Shown: positions 38,042-45,854 of the stretch, piece by piece
Position numbering within the stretch: position 1 is the stretch's first letter
How the letters are laid out: every line of letters begins with the position of its first letter
Assembly (NCBI GenBank): GCA_027622195.1
Contig: JAQBZO010000003.1
Coordinates: forward strand, 62,001 to 126,000
DNA length: 64,000 nucleotides
Direction of reading: 5' to 3'
Source of the DNA: Planctomycetota bacterium
GTDB lineage: Bacteria; Planctomycetota; Phycisphaerae; Phycisphaerales; SM1A02
Notes under the pieces: generated by a model
Seen by the model: only the letters and a program-made list of their open reading frames with translations
What the model was told of the DNA's origin: nothing
Databases searched by the model: none
Made by a program: the position numbers and the translations under genes

Positions 38042-39038
38042 CGCAAGGTCCATCCTCGGCGAGCTTTTTCTCAAATGCCTCGATCGCCTTCATGACGGCG
38101 CGAGGTGCATCGACAAAGAGCACATGACCAGCATCAGGAATGAGTTCTCCTGATGCACTTGGCATCCTTTCCAAAAACAAGGGCAGGCATGACGCATCGA
38201 TGACTTGATCATCGTCACCAAAAAGGACGAGTGTCGGTTGGTGGATTCGACCGAGCAGATCGTTGAGTCCACCGTCAAGAAGAAACGGCCTCAGTCCAAT
38301 CGCCGCCTTCTCAATGAACTCCCGACGCTCGACGGCATTGTTCACCAGGTAACGCTTGATCGGCATCGGCGCGGGAGGAACACGCTTGAAGACGAGCGCC
38401 ATGGTCTGGTCCAATTCCTCGATCGATTGCATTGAAATCGGATTGAGGTCCTTCCTCGCGGCTCGCACAAAGTCATTCTCGATCGGAGCACAGAGTCCAG
38501 CAGGACCGAGCAGGATCAACGCGCAAACGTCCTCTGGATGCTCAGCCGCGTACGCCACGGCGAGCGCGCCTCCCATACTTGTTCCGATCACTTGAACAGT
38601 ACTCAGATGGAGAGCATCGTGGAACCGATCGATAAACCTCACCAAAGATGGTGCGTCGAATTGTTCAACCGAGGTGGGATCACTTTCTCCAAACGGAGGC
38701 AAGTCGACGGCGATAAAATGGGTCGTCGGCATCATTTGCGCCAGGAGAAAGCAATTCTCTTTTGCCGTGCCGAATCCGTGCAAACACAGGACGGTTGAAC
38801 TTGTATCCGAGGAACCTTTGCGTTCGAGATACGAAGCTGGATGTCCGTCGATCATCACGACTCGGTCGCGCATTCCCGTGGCAATGCACGCCATGCGAAT
38901 GCTGACCCATTGAAACGCCGATGGCCAATTCCACAGCACGATCATCCCCACAATAAACAGTGCCATCAATGCAATCGCCGCTTTCGCCACCCGCCGGAGT
39001 ATGGACTGACGAACCTTCGGCCTTGCATTCTGTTTCAT
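38022..39038 (-). CDS. Alpha/beta hydrolase with N-terminal membrane anchor
   Basis: 338 residues from ATG 39038 (39098 is also open). One hydrophobic helix (about 17-37) is followed by an alpha/beta hydrolase: LCLHGFGTAKEN (oxyanion HG), the nucleophile elbow GTSMGGALAV, an acid in LFGDDDQVID and the His in IPDAGHVLFVDAP. The substrate is unknown; family members include esterases and lactonases. The first 118 codons of sequence are also open in the frame of the upstream pseudouridine synthase. Confidence 0.88.
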   Translation of the reverse strand: MKQNARPKVRQSILRRVAKAAIALMALFIVGMIVLWNWPSAFQWVSIRMACIATGMRDRVVMIDGHPASYLERKGSSDTSSTVLCLHGFGTAKENCFLLAQMMPTTHFIAVDLPPFGESDPTSVEQFDAPSLVRFIDRFHDALHLSTVQVIGTSMGGALAVAYAAEHPEDVCALILLGPAGLCAPIENDFVRAARKDLNPISMQSIEELDQTMALVFKRVPPAPMPIKRYLVNNAVERREFIEKAAIGLRPFLLDGGLNDLLGRIHQPTLVLFGDDDQVIDASCLPLFLERMPSASGELIPDAGHVLFVDAPRAVMKAIEAFEKKLAEDGPCVSSTER

Positions 39039-39819
39039 GATGTGGCGATCCAGGGATGGACGGAATGGCTTGTCGCAGCGATTGCGGCAGCGAGTCAAGA
39101 AAAGTCATTGGTAATGGTGCCGTGAAGGAGAAGGGGCCACCATTTGGATGAATCCCCGCAAGATTCCACGCGTGCAATCGAAGGGGACTCGGCTTCTTGA
39201 ATCCACTCGTGTTCGCAGGAAGAAGTGGTCGGTACACCAAGTCGCCATCGACCGCCGTGCCGAGGTGAGCAAGGTGGACGCGAATCTGGTGAGTGCGTCC
39301 TGTTTCGATGCGCACATCAAGGAGTGTCAAATCATCCGCTCGCGCCAAAGCGCGCCAATGGGTGACCGCTGGCTGTCCCTTCGGAGAGACCGTCGAGATG
39401 AGCGCATCGCCTCGACGAACGCGCTCGAGCGGCAAGGTGCAAGTGCCTTGTGTTTTGGTGAGTCGTCCTCGAACGACGGTGAGATATCGCTTCTCGAGTT
39501 GTCGCCCAGCGAACTGGGCGCGAAGATGGTCGTACGCCTTCGCTGTCAGTGCCACGACCATGACGCCACTCGTGTCTCGATCGAGTCGATGCAACATGCC
39601 CCAGTCGCGCTTCTCTCCGAGTGGTTCGAGAGACTTTCCGAAACGAGCGAAGAGACCATTCAACAAGGCGGTCGTTCGATGGCCTGGACCAGGTTCACTC
39701 GCCACGCCGCGCGCCTTCGACACGGCAACGATCGAATCGTCGAGATGAATCACTTCAATGAACACCGAAGGATTAGGGAGTGGAGGCGATGGCATCACAG
39801 GATCCGAGCCTTCTATCAT
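38680..39819 (-). CDS. RluD-family 23S rRNA pseudouridine synthase-like
   Basis: From ATG 39819 (39795 also fits). The catalytic Asp is in MLHRLDRDTSG, followed by KRYLTVVRGRL and GRTHQIRVHLAHLGTAVDGD, the RluA/RluD signature. No S4 domain precedes it. Family-like sequence ends near FTAPLPMTFLDSLPQSLRQ, at about 39080. The frame then stays open for 118 more codons inside the hydrolase gene, in another frame, down to 38680. A single-base shift late in the gene would instead end it at the TGA of an ATGA overlap (39038-39035), as other operon pairs here do. I therefore treat the final third as doubtful. Confidence 0.85.
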   Translation of the reverse strand: MIEGSDPVMPSPPLPNPSVFIEVIHLDDSIVAVSKARGVASEPGPGHRTTALLNGLFARFGKSLEPLGEKRDWGMLHRLDRDTSGVMVVALTAKAYDHLRAQFAGRQLEKRYLTVVRGRLTKTQGTCTLPLERVRRGDALISTVSPKGQPAVTHWRALARADDLTLLDVRIETGRTHQIRVHLAHLGTAVDGDLVYRPLLPANTSGFKKPSPLRLHAWNLAGIHPNGGPFSFTAPLPMTFLDSLPQSLRQAIPSIPGSPHHETECKAEGSSVHTPAGGESGDCIDGTVYCGDDRAVELAIGVSMGQHSHGVHCHGNARPSRDDRRTSSFVSRTQRFLGYKFNRPVFARIRHGKRELLSPGANDADDPFYRRRLASVWRK

Positions 39820-39825
39820 CCCAGA

Positions 39826-41031
39826 ATGCCTTCTTCCGTGACGCCCTCTGCATCGCAAACAAGTCGCTCACTGCTTCCCTTTGGAGAAAGCATTTTTGCT
39901 CGGATGAGCCGACTCGCCAACGAGTGCGATGCGATCAACCTTGGTCAGGGATTCCCGAATTTCGACGCGCCCGCATTCCTGCGCGATCGCGTTGCTCATG
40001 CGCTGTGCGGTCCGACGGGGCAATACTCGCGCAGTGCAGGATTGCCCGCGCTGTGCCAAGCCATTTCGAGTTCGAGTGCGCATCGACTGGGATACGAAGC
40101 CGATTGGCAACGCGAGATTGTGGTCACCGCTGGTGCAACAGAGGGAATCGCCGCTGCCATACTCGGGCTCGTCAATCCTGGCGATGAAGTGATTCTGATC
40201 GATCCGGGATACGACTCCTATGCGGCGTGTGTGGCACTTGCTGGTGCCATCGCAGTGCGCGTCCCGCTGGATCTCAATGACTTCTCACTTCCAAGAGAAC
40301 GACTCGCGCAAGCATTCTCATCACGAACGCGCATGGTGATTGTCAATAGTCCGCACAATCCCAGTGGTCGCGTCTTCACCGTGGACGAACTCTCTCACAT
40401 CGCAAAGCTCGCCTGCGCGCACAGCGCCCTTGTTCTCAGCGATGAGGTTTACGAGCACCTCGTCTTTGACGGCGATGCTGTTTCCATCTCGACTCTTCCT
40501 GGAATGCGAGAGCGCACGATTGTGCTTTCGAGTCTCGGCAAGACATTCTCATGCACAGGTTGGAAAGTGGGATGGGCAATCGCACCAGAACCACTTGCAC
40601 AAGGGGTTCTTGCTGCGCACCAGTTTCTTACGTTTTGCGCGCCTTCTCCGTTGCAAGGGGCAGCGGTCGAGGCGATACGAGCACTCGCACCGGGCACTGA
40701 ATACCTTCGCGGTTTTCTGTCGGACTATCGCGCGAGACTCGACGCACTCGCCGCACCGCTTGAAGCTGCATCGATCGAGGTGCGTCGGCCCGAAGGCACT
40801 TATTTCATGCTCATGCGTACGAACACGCTCGCCCCTGGGATGAATGAACTTCAGGCGGCCGAACATCTCGCACGAACAGCGGGGGTGGCGACGATTCCGC
40901 TGAGTCCGTTTTGCGCTCCAGGAGCACCCGAAGGGGGATGGCTTCGCCTTGCCTATTGCAAAGAGATACCAACTCTCCAGGTCGCGGCCGCACGATTGAC
41001 CCAAGCGGCCAAGCGGTTGTGCAATTCCTGA
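39826..41031 (+). CDS. Class I/II PLP aminotransferase (methionine/kynurenine-type)
   Basis: 401 residues from ATG 39826. INLGQGFPNFDAP is the characteristic start of the YbdL/kynurenine aminotransferase group. The PLP Lys lies in SSLGKTFSCTGWKVGW, with SPHNPSGR and SDEVYEHLVFD before it and the substrate Arg region WLRLAYCKE at the end. It transfers amino groups between amino acids such as methionine or kynurenine and 2-oxo acids; the exact substrate is not readable. It starts 6 bases from the divergent pseudouridine synthase gene, and rplU's promoter lies in its last codons. Confidence 0.9.
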   Translation: MPSSVTPSASQTSRSLLPFGESIFARMSRLANECDAINLGQGFPNFDAPAFLRDRVAHALCGPTGQYSRSAGLPALCQAISSSSAHRLGYEADWQREIVVTAGATEGIAAAILGLVNPGDEVILIDPGYDSYAACVALAGAIAVRVPLDLNDFSLPRERLAQAFSSRTRMVIVNSPHNPSGRVFTVDELSHIAKLACAHSALVLSDEVYEHLVFDGDAVSISTLPGMRERTIVLSSLGKTFSCTGWKVGWAIAPEPLAQGVLAAHQFLTFCAPSPLQGAAVEAIRALAPGTEYLRGFLSDYRARLDALAAPLEAASIEVRRPEGTYFMLMRTNTLAPGMNELQAAEHLARTAGVATIPLSPFCAPGAPEGGWLRLAYCKEIPTLQVAAARLTQAAKRLCNS

Positions 41032-41045
41032 TCTCCCTGTACAAT
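41017..41045 (+). promoter_or_regulatory. Probable sigma-70-type promoter for rplU
   Basis: TTGTGC (41017-41022) and TACAAT (41040-41045) are 17 bases apart, with a poor -35 and a good -10. The expected start near 41052 gives a leader of about 28 bases before the rplU GTG. The element overlaps the end of the aminotransferase gene. Confidence 0.5.
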
Positions 41046-41079
41046 GCTCCGTTCCCACTTTTCGAACGAGGACATCACC

Positions 41080-41400
41080 GTGTACGCCATTATTGAAGAC
41101 AGCGGAACCCAGATCAAAGTTAGCCAAGGCGATACCGTGGAGGTGGATCTTCGCGAAATCGAGGGCGGCGCTCAGCAAATCGTGTTTGGACGCGTCCTGG
41201 CCATCGGAACCGCAGACGGTGCTCCCGCACGCGTTGGTGCGCCCTACATCACAGGTGCGTCAGTCACTGCGACTGTCCTCGCCGAAACCCGCAGTCGAAA
41301 GACTGTGTCTGTGAAGTACAAGCGCCGTAAGGGAACGCGCAAGAAAATCGGTCACCGGCAGGGATACCTGAAGGTTCGTATCGATTCGATCGCGTCCTGA
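41080..41400 (+). CDS. rplU: 50S ribosomal protein L21
   Basis: 106-107 residues starting at GTG 41080, which aligns with the usual MYAIIxxG start of L21; the open frame at 41044 adds twelve unneeded residues. The signature KYKRRKGTRKKIGHRQGYLKVRI is split here as KYKRRKGTRKK and GHRQGYLKVRI. GAGG at 41068-41071 is the likely ribosome site. The normal partner rpmA (L27) does not follow; the next gene is convergent and starts 2 bases away. Confidence 0.96.
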   Translation: MYAIIEDSGTQIKVSQGDTVEVDLREIEGGAQQIVFGRVLAIGTADGAPARVGAPYITGASVTATVLAETRSRKTVSVKYKRRKGTRKKIGHRQGYLKVRIDSIAS

Positions 41401-41401
41401 A

Positions 41402-42316
41402 TCACTCAGCGACAAGTAACAATCGCTTCGCTTCACTCGGATGAACAGATTCGTTCGTCGAGAGTGACATGGCGCATGACTGCATCGTGGCCGCAATGGA
41501 TTCCGCACTGACCACAGTCGTGTGCGATGTTCCAAGTCGTGCCAACTGCGCAGCGACTGCTCCCAGAATTGTTTCTGGGTGAGGACGACACGCGGCGCAC
41601 TCACCGATCAATCCAGCGTGTCCTGGACCTGCTGATGCACACCATCCATCGCCGTGTGCAATGGCAAGTCGGTGGATCTGCTTCGATCGATTCGTTACGC
41701 TAATCGTCGCAGTTCGTCCGTTCACTGTTTGAAGGACTGCGTCCACCGTTCCGATGGACTGCCGCAAGAACGCCCAGCTTTTCTCGATTCCTTCGGGTGA
41801 ATCACTCGCTGTACACCAGACAGTCTCCGGTTCTCCGATCAGCGCAGTCGCCGTTTCGATCGCGTCTTCGAGCAACACCGCAAGGCTCGTGGATGAGTCA
41901 GGCCACCACGCCGTCACCGCAACTTGCCGAGCAGGGGTGGAGTCTTGAATCAGTCCTGCGATCCATTCAATTTCTGGAGACCGTGCGAATCCCGGAATGC
42001 GTTGAACGGAATGCCATGCGTCCACACCAACTTTTCCGAGCGCTGGACTCGTCAGGCATCCGACCGATCGTCCTCCCGATGAGAGTGCCGTGAGCAGTTC
42101 TGTTCGTGGCGTTCCGACGATGAGCACTGGCTCAGTGGGGAACTCCCTTGCGAGTACCCGAGGATCACTCACGGTGGCGCGCACTGAACCGAGCGAACTA
42201 CTGAGGTTCGTGCGTCCTGCCCCCGTCGCAGCAATGACACATTCACTTTGATCGATCGCGGTATGCAGCCAGGCCGGAGGATCTGATTCAAGCCAGACGA
42301 TCAAGGGATTCGCCAT
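41402..42316 (-). CDS. Hypothetical protein, family not recognised
   Basis: 304 residues without signal peptide or membrane helix. The N-terminal third has alternating hydrophobic strands and GSVRATVSDP...LIVGTPRTELLTAL, which could be a Rossmann-like nucleotide-binding fold; the middle has AVTAWWPDSS and the C-terminal part HGDGWCASAGPGHAG with ACRPHP. Codon pattern and base composition match its neighbours, so it looks like a real resident gene. It lies alone between rplU and the RNase P RNA, and its start is 34 bases from the RNA. Confidence 0.6.
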   Translation of the reverse strand: MANPLIVWLESDPPAWLHTAIDQSECVIAATGAGRTNLSSSLGSVRATVSDPRVLAREFPTEPVLIVGTPRTELLTALSSGGRSVGCLTSPALGKVGVDAWHSVQRIPGFARSPEIEWIAGLIQDSTPARQVAVTAWWPDSSTSLAVLLEDAIETATALIGEPETVWCTASDSPEGIEKSWAFLRQSIGTVDAVLQTVNGRTATISVTNRSKQIHRLAIAHGDGWCASAGPGHAGLIGECAACRPHPETILGAVAAQLARLGTSHTTVVSAESIAATMQSCAMSLSTNESVHPSEAKRLLLVAE

Positions 42317-42349
42317 GTCCGCATCCTAACGATGGTTGGCTATGATGCA

Positions 42350-42711
42350 TGTGCGGTCAGGCGATCGCCCTCAGGTTTTCCTGAGCGAGGAAAGTCCGAA
42401 CACGATAGGACACGGTGATGGCTAACGGCCACCAACCTCGGGCGCGAGGTTCGGGACAGTGCCACAGAGATTGAACCGCCGAACTACCGAAAGGTGGTGG
42501 CAAGGGTGAAAAGGTGCGGTAAGAGCGCACCGCTCCACTGGTGACAGTGGAGGCATGGCAAACCCCACCGCGTGCAAGCGCAAGCAGCCCTCGCCGGATC
42601 GCCGGCACCTGTGGTCCGCAGGATGGGGCGGGTCGCGTGCTTCGGCCAGAGAGAAATGGTCGCCACTGGCTTCTTCGGAAGCTGGCACAGAATTCGGCTT
42701 ACGACTGTAAG
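42350..42711 (+). ncRNA. rnpB: RNase P RNA
   Basis: Bacterial type A RNase P RNA. The 5' consensus GAGGAAAGTCCG is at about 42386-42397, and the 3' consensus ACAGAATTCGGCTTAC at about 42687-42702. The closing helix P1 forms between TGCGGTC (42352-42358) and GACTGTA (42703-42709). The inner GGCAAACCCCACC-type and AGAGAAATGGTCGCC regions also fit. TATGAT at 42341-42346 sits at the right distance for a -10 box. It is the catalytic part of tRNA 5' processing. Confidence 0.96.
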
Positions 42712-42893
42712 CGCCCATCGGGGCAGCTTCGGCTGCCTCCTTGCCAAAAGTTCGTGAAAAATAGCGCGAAGTCGGCGACTGCACCACCATTTGTGGTGGT
42801 TGAATCAGAGGCGACCACATTTTTCGTCGAAATTCCAAGAAAAAGGGTTGAACTTTGCCCACTTTCGGGAATACTGTCGCTCCTCAGCCCATC

Positions 42894-43457
42894 ATGAGCA
42901 CACAACAACGCCTATCCAGCCTTCAGGCTTACACAATGCTCCTCTATCGAAAAGCGGTGCATCCAGAATTCTTCGGCATCGAAGGACGTCGTTGCCTTGA
43001 ACAATCTGGCGCAGAAGTCGAAGGATGGGTTTTCAAGGGCGGGCACTGCGCTCGATATCAGCTCGGACCAGTGTGCCTTGTTGAGGTGGTGACCGACAAC
43101 CCCGCGATGCTTCCCGATAAGGCGCTCTCGATGCAGTTGCCTTGTGCAGGTGAGCGCGATCATCAAGATCAAGTTTCTGACGCTCTGAATTATCTCACGA
43201 CGATCCAGACTGAAACATTGAGCGACCATCTTTATCTCGGCACGTATCGCGAGATGCTCGAGCGGGGACGCAACAACGAATCGCTCATGAGCATGTGGAA
43301 GGATGACAATGGACGTCCCAATCTTTCTGTGCTCGATCTTGAGCGCTATAAGAACGAACTCCATGTGCAGGCTTATCACCTTCGCAGCGACTGCGGATTG
43401 GTGCTTCGCACACAGTCGATGATCGAAATCGACCCGAGCAAGATCGTCAAGGCATAA
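42894..43457 (+). CDS. DUF2617-like hypothetical protein
   Basis: 187 residues from ATG 42894 (the frame is open from 42855). The N-terminus YTMLLYRKAVHPEFF, the strand GWVFKGGHCARYQLG and LVEVVTD recall DUF2617 proteins of planctomycetes and actinobacteria, which have no known function. This match is from memory. The middle holds an H-D-Q-x-D stretch around ERDHQDQVSD and a helical C-terminal half. It lies 4-5 bases before the uracil glycosylase gene, so both may be one unit. Confidence 0.65.
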   Translation: MSTQQRLSSLQAYTMLLYRKAVHPEFFGIEGRRCLEQSGAEVEGWVFKGGHCARYQLGPVCLVEVVTDNPAMLPDKALSMQLPCAGERDHQDQVSDALNYLTTIQTETLSDHLYLGTYREMLERGRNNESLMSMWKDDNGRPNLSVLDLERYKNELHVQAYHLRSDCGLVLRTQSMIEIDPSKIVKA

Positions 43458-43462
43458 TCACC

Positions 43463-44275
43463 GTGGCTTCGCCATCGGCGACTTCGAGACTTCGTCGGCA
43501 AGTGGTCGAGATGGATGCTGCACTCGGTGTGGTGGGATCCCCGCGCAGAAATGCAACCGCCGTTGCAGCCACCGTTGTTGCAGCAACGACCGTCGCGGCA
43601 ACGACCGTCGCAGCAACCGTTGTTGTAGAAGACTCCAATCAGTTCATCTCATCCCTTCAAGATATTGTCTCGAATGGAACCAATGCACAGAGCCGTCTCG
43701 ACGCGCTCGATCTTTACCACGCTGCGCACTGTCCTCATTGTCTCCACGCGACGGGACACACACGACTCGTTTTTGGAGAAGGGAATCCAGACGCGCGGTT
43801 GATGTTCATCGGTGAGGCACCTGGCGAGACCGAGGACCAACTCGGACGCCCGTTCGTGGGGCGTGCAGGACAGAAACTTGACGAGATGATTTGCGCAATG
43901 GGATTCACGCGTGAGAGCGTGTACATCGCCAATGTGCTCAAGTCCCGTCCCCCAGAGAATCGCGCCCCAATGCCGGCCGAAATAGACCTTTGCGGTCCGA
44001 CACTTTCGGCACAAATCGCGATTATTGCTCCTTCGGTGATCGTGACCCTGGGTGCTCCCGCGACCAAACTGATCCTTCAGACCGATGTGGCGATCTCCAA
44101 ACTGCGAGGGGTATGGGACAGTTGGAAGCCTCCCTCATGGCTTCAAAACAAAGCATCAGTGCCAGTTATGCCGACTTTTCATCCGGCGTATTTGCTTCGG
44201 AATTACACGCCCAAGACTCGTCAAGAAGTGTGGAGCGACCTTCAGGAAGCGATGACGCGCCTTCCGAAGCGGTGA
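43463..44275 (+). CDS. Uracil-DNA glycosylase, family 4-type, with altered Fe-S site
   Basis: 270 residues from GTG 43463. Motif 1 GEAPGETEDQLGRPFVGRAG (about 117-136) and motif 3 HPAYLLR place it in family 4, which removes uracil from DNA. Of the four Fe-S Cys ligands, Cys90, Cys93 and Cys177 are present, but the one in the KCRPPGNR motif is Ser161 (KSRPPENR). The first 60 residues are a non-conserved tail with four VAAT(V/T) repeats. A lone GTG start so near the previous stop suggests co-transcription with the DUF2617-like gene. Confidence 0.88.
   Translation: MASPSATSRLRRQVVEMDAALGVVGSPRRNATAVAATVVAATTVAATTVAATVVVEDSNQFISSLQDIVSNGTNAQSRLDALDLYHAAHCPHCLHATGHTRLVFGEGNPDARLMFIGEAPGETEDQLGRPFVGRAGQKLDEMICAMGFTRESVYIANVLKSRPPENRAPMPAEIDLCGPTLSAQIAIIAPSVIVTLGAPATKLILQTDVAISKLRGVWDSWKPPSWLQNKASVPVMPTFHPAYLLRNYTPKTRQEVWSDLQEAMTRLPKR
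43562..43621 (+). repeat. Four 15-base units encoding VAAT(V/T)
   Basis: Units begin at 43562, 43577, 43592 and 43607 and differ at third codon positions and in the fifth residue. They encode an Ala/Val/Thr-rich flexible leader in front of the glycosylase domain. The length makes slippage between strains likely. Confidence 0.85.
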
Positions 44276-44319
44276 TTCGCCAACATCGTTCAAAAACCTT
44301 TCTCGGCATGGAACCTTAC

Positions 44320-44455
44320 TGTGGTTTCGTGCGGATTCTCTCTCGGAGGGAAGGGAAAGGGTGCGGTGACTGTCGGGACCGGTCACTGCACACGGCGCAA
44401 GAGACGTGGGACTTGCGCCGGCGTTTCGGCTGGCACTCCAAACAGCCCCCCCACG
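44320..44455 (+). ncRNA. Candidate structured RNA between the glycosylase and MEMO1 genes
   Basis: The 180-base gap after the glycosylase gene holds several strong inverted repeats. GTGCGGTGAC (44361-44370) pairs with GTCACTGCAC (44382-44391); GGCGCAAG (44394-44401) pairs with CTTGCGCC (44412-44419); and GCCGGC pairs with GCTGGC near 44417-44433, competing with the second stem. A terminator follows at 44458. A purine-rich GGAGGGAAGGGAAAGGG stretch precedes the first stem. I cannot match it to SRP, tmRNA, 6S or a riboswitch. It may be a small RNA or only a structured 3' untranslated region. Confidence 0.4.
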
Positions 44456-44457
44456 AG

Positions 44458-44494
44458 GAGCCTGTCGCGCGAAAGCTGCGGCGGGCTCTTTTTT
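44458..44494 (+). terminator. Rho-independent terminator on the plus strand
   Basis: GAGCC (44458-44462) and GGCTC (44484-44488) close a G+C-rich stem with TGTCGC opposite GCGGCG and a GAAA-type loop, followed by six T. The T-run overlaps the stop codon of the convergent MEMO1 gene. Confidence 0.85.
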
Positions 44495-45701
44495 ATTTGG
44501 CGACCAGTGCAATCGCGGCGCTCGACACCATCGTCGCGCGACTTGGTTCGAGTGCAGATTGGTACTGAAGCAACTCGGCGTCCGAGTCCACGATGGTTCT
44601 CGCCGCCCACATGTTGCCGAGGCTGCACCAGCGCGTGACATTGTTGTGTCCACGCATTTCCTTCAAGAACTCATCCGCCGTTTGAGAGCAGTAACTCGCA
44701 ATCATCGCGCGATCGAACGTCTCAACTTCACTGCGCCGTGCATCGTCCACGAGTGCAGGATCTCCAAACGGAGGACCAATGTGAGAAAGATCAGCACTCG
44801 AAATCACGAGAGTGCGCCCCTTGGATTTCGCAAGAATGTCGCGAAGCACCGCTGCGAATTCAGCTGTGGTCGCGCGCGCCCCTGATTCATCGATCATCGC
44901 GCGTGTTGGATCAGGCAAGAGTGCGGCAACAATCATTGCATTGGGGAAGAGGTGCTTGATCCACGGTGTGTGCAGTTGGATTGAATGTTCAGCAACGATG
45001 TCGATTTCATCTTTGAAGAGCTTGTCGCCGAAATAATTCTCGAGTGCAGCAAGGGTGGATTCGTCTGGAAGCACGCGTCCGAGTGGTGTGTCGAATCCAA
45101 GCCGTGTCATCACAACGCCGTCGCCGAGTCCGAAGTGATTCGTGCCAAGAACGACAACGCGATCGGGTGCGGCCAGTCCTTCAAAACTTTTGTACGCAGC
45201 GCCGTAATTCGATCCGCCGCGCGCGAGATCGAGGTGAGGAGCAACAATGCCAAGAACCGACTCACCGAGTTCGGCATCTTCGGCTGCAGCAAGAAGTGCT
45301 GACATGGTCTCTCGTGCTTTGTCGGCATCGGCGCCGAATGAGCCAGCTGCGCCCAATGGGATGGCTCCAAGCTCGCGCACCTCGCGAAGCATCTCCTTTT
45401 CAAATCCCTCCATCGTTGGACCCCACACGAGCCCGGCTTCATCAAGCCGCTGAGCAAGTTGTGTCAGTGCCTCAAGTGGTGCCTTCGTCTTGGCAGCGAG
45501 TTCGGCCAAGGTCAACTCGCCTTGCATCATTGAAATCAACTGCACGAGATTAGGATGGACGGCGACCATTCCCGTCGTGATCCCCGATGGGTTGCGCAAC
45601 CCCACGAGCGTTTGACCCGATTCCTTGTGCTCGATCGGCATGCCTTGGAAGGGGCGGACATGGGGGCGGTTAATGTGCTCTGGGAGTGTGGTCTCGGTCA
45701 T
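44493..45701 (-). CDS. MEMO1/AmmeMemoRadiSam protein B with N-terminal winged-helix-like part
   Basis: 402 residues. From about 150 to the end it is the MEMO1 fold: GIVAPHLDLARGG, LGTNHFG, HSIQLHTPWIKHLF and VISSADLSHIGP, with three residues equivalent to the human metal ligands (two His and the Cys in WCSLGN). The first 110 residues are extra and include LVQLISMMQGELTLAELAAK, which resembles a winged helix. MEMO in bacteria usually travels with AMMECR1 and a radical SAM gene; neither is nearby. The function is not established. Confidence 0.88.
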   Translation of the reverse strand: MTETTLPEHINRPHVRPFQGMPIEHKESGQTLVGLRNPSGITTGMVAVHPNLVQLISMMQGELTLAELAAKTKAPLEALTQLAQRLDEAGLVWGPTMEGFEKEMLREVRELGAIPLGAAGSFGADADKARETMSALLAAAEDAELGESVLGIVAPHLDLARGGSNYGAAYKSFEGLAAPDRVVVLGTNHFGLGDGVVMTRLGFDTPLGRVLPDESTLAALENYFGDKLFKDEIDIVAEHSIQLHTPWIKHLFPNAMIVAALLPDPTRAMIDESGARATTAEFAAVLRDILAKSKGRTLVISSADLSHIGPPFGDPALVDDARRSEVETFDRAMIASYCSQTADEFLKEMRGHNNVTRWCSLGNMWAARTIVDSDAELLQYQSALEPSRATMVSSAAIALVAK

Positions 45702-45739
45702 GAGGGGAGGAAGTTTATCTTCCTTTCGCCTCTATTTTC

Positions 45740-45791
45740 TTGAACTGCTTTTCGGTCTGACCGATATGAGGACGGTCTACAAGTGGTAGAC
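45740..45791 (+). promoter_or_regulatory. Possible promoter with palindromes before the DUF1573-ankyrin gene
   Basis: TTGAAC (45740-45745) and TATGAG (45765-45770) could be -35 and -10 boxes, with a long spacer of 19. Between them lies the perfect palindrome CGGTCTGACCG (45753-45763), and just downstream GTCTAC (45775-45780) and GTAGAC (45786-45791) form a second inverted repeat. The arrangement fits an operator. It lies in the divergent gap between the MEMO1 and DUF1573 genes. Confidence 0.35.
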
Positions 45792-45854
45792 TTCGCGACT
45801 CGGCTTGCCGCGCCCGAATGTATTCCCGTCAATTGGGAAGGAACGACAGACACT

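Noticed and set aside
39148-39825. Long N-terminal extension of the aminotransferase frame
   Set aside because: It lies opposite the pseudouridine synthase, and family homology starts just after ATG 39826.
42722-42737. GGCAGC-TTCG-GCTGCC hairpin after RNase P RNA as a terminator
   Set aside because: The stem is good but no T-run follows, so it may be a processing hairpin or chance.
43562-43621. Short repeats as a CRISPR array
   Set aside because: Units are 15 bases, abut directly without spacers and lie in frame in a protein.
44320-44494. Assigning the structured gap to SRP RNA, tmRNA or a cobalamin riboswitch
   Set aside because: The diagnostic loop and core sequences of those RNAs are not visible.
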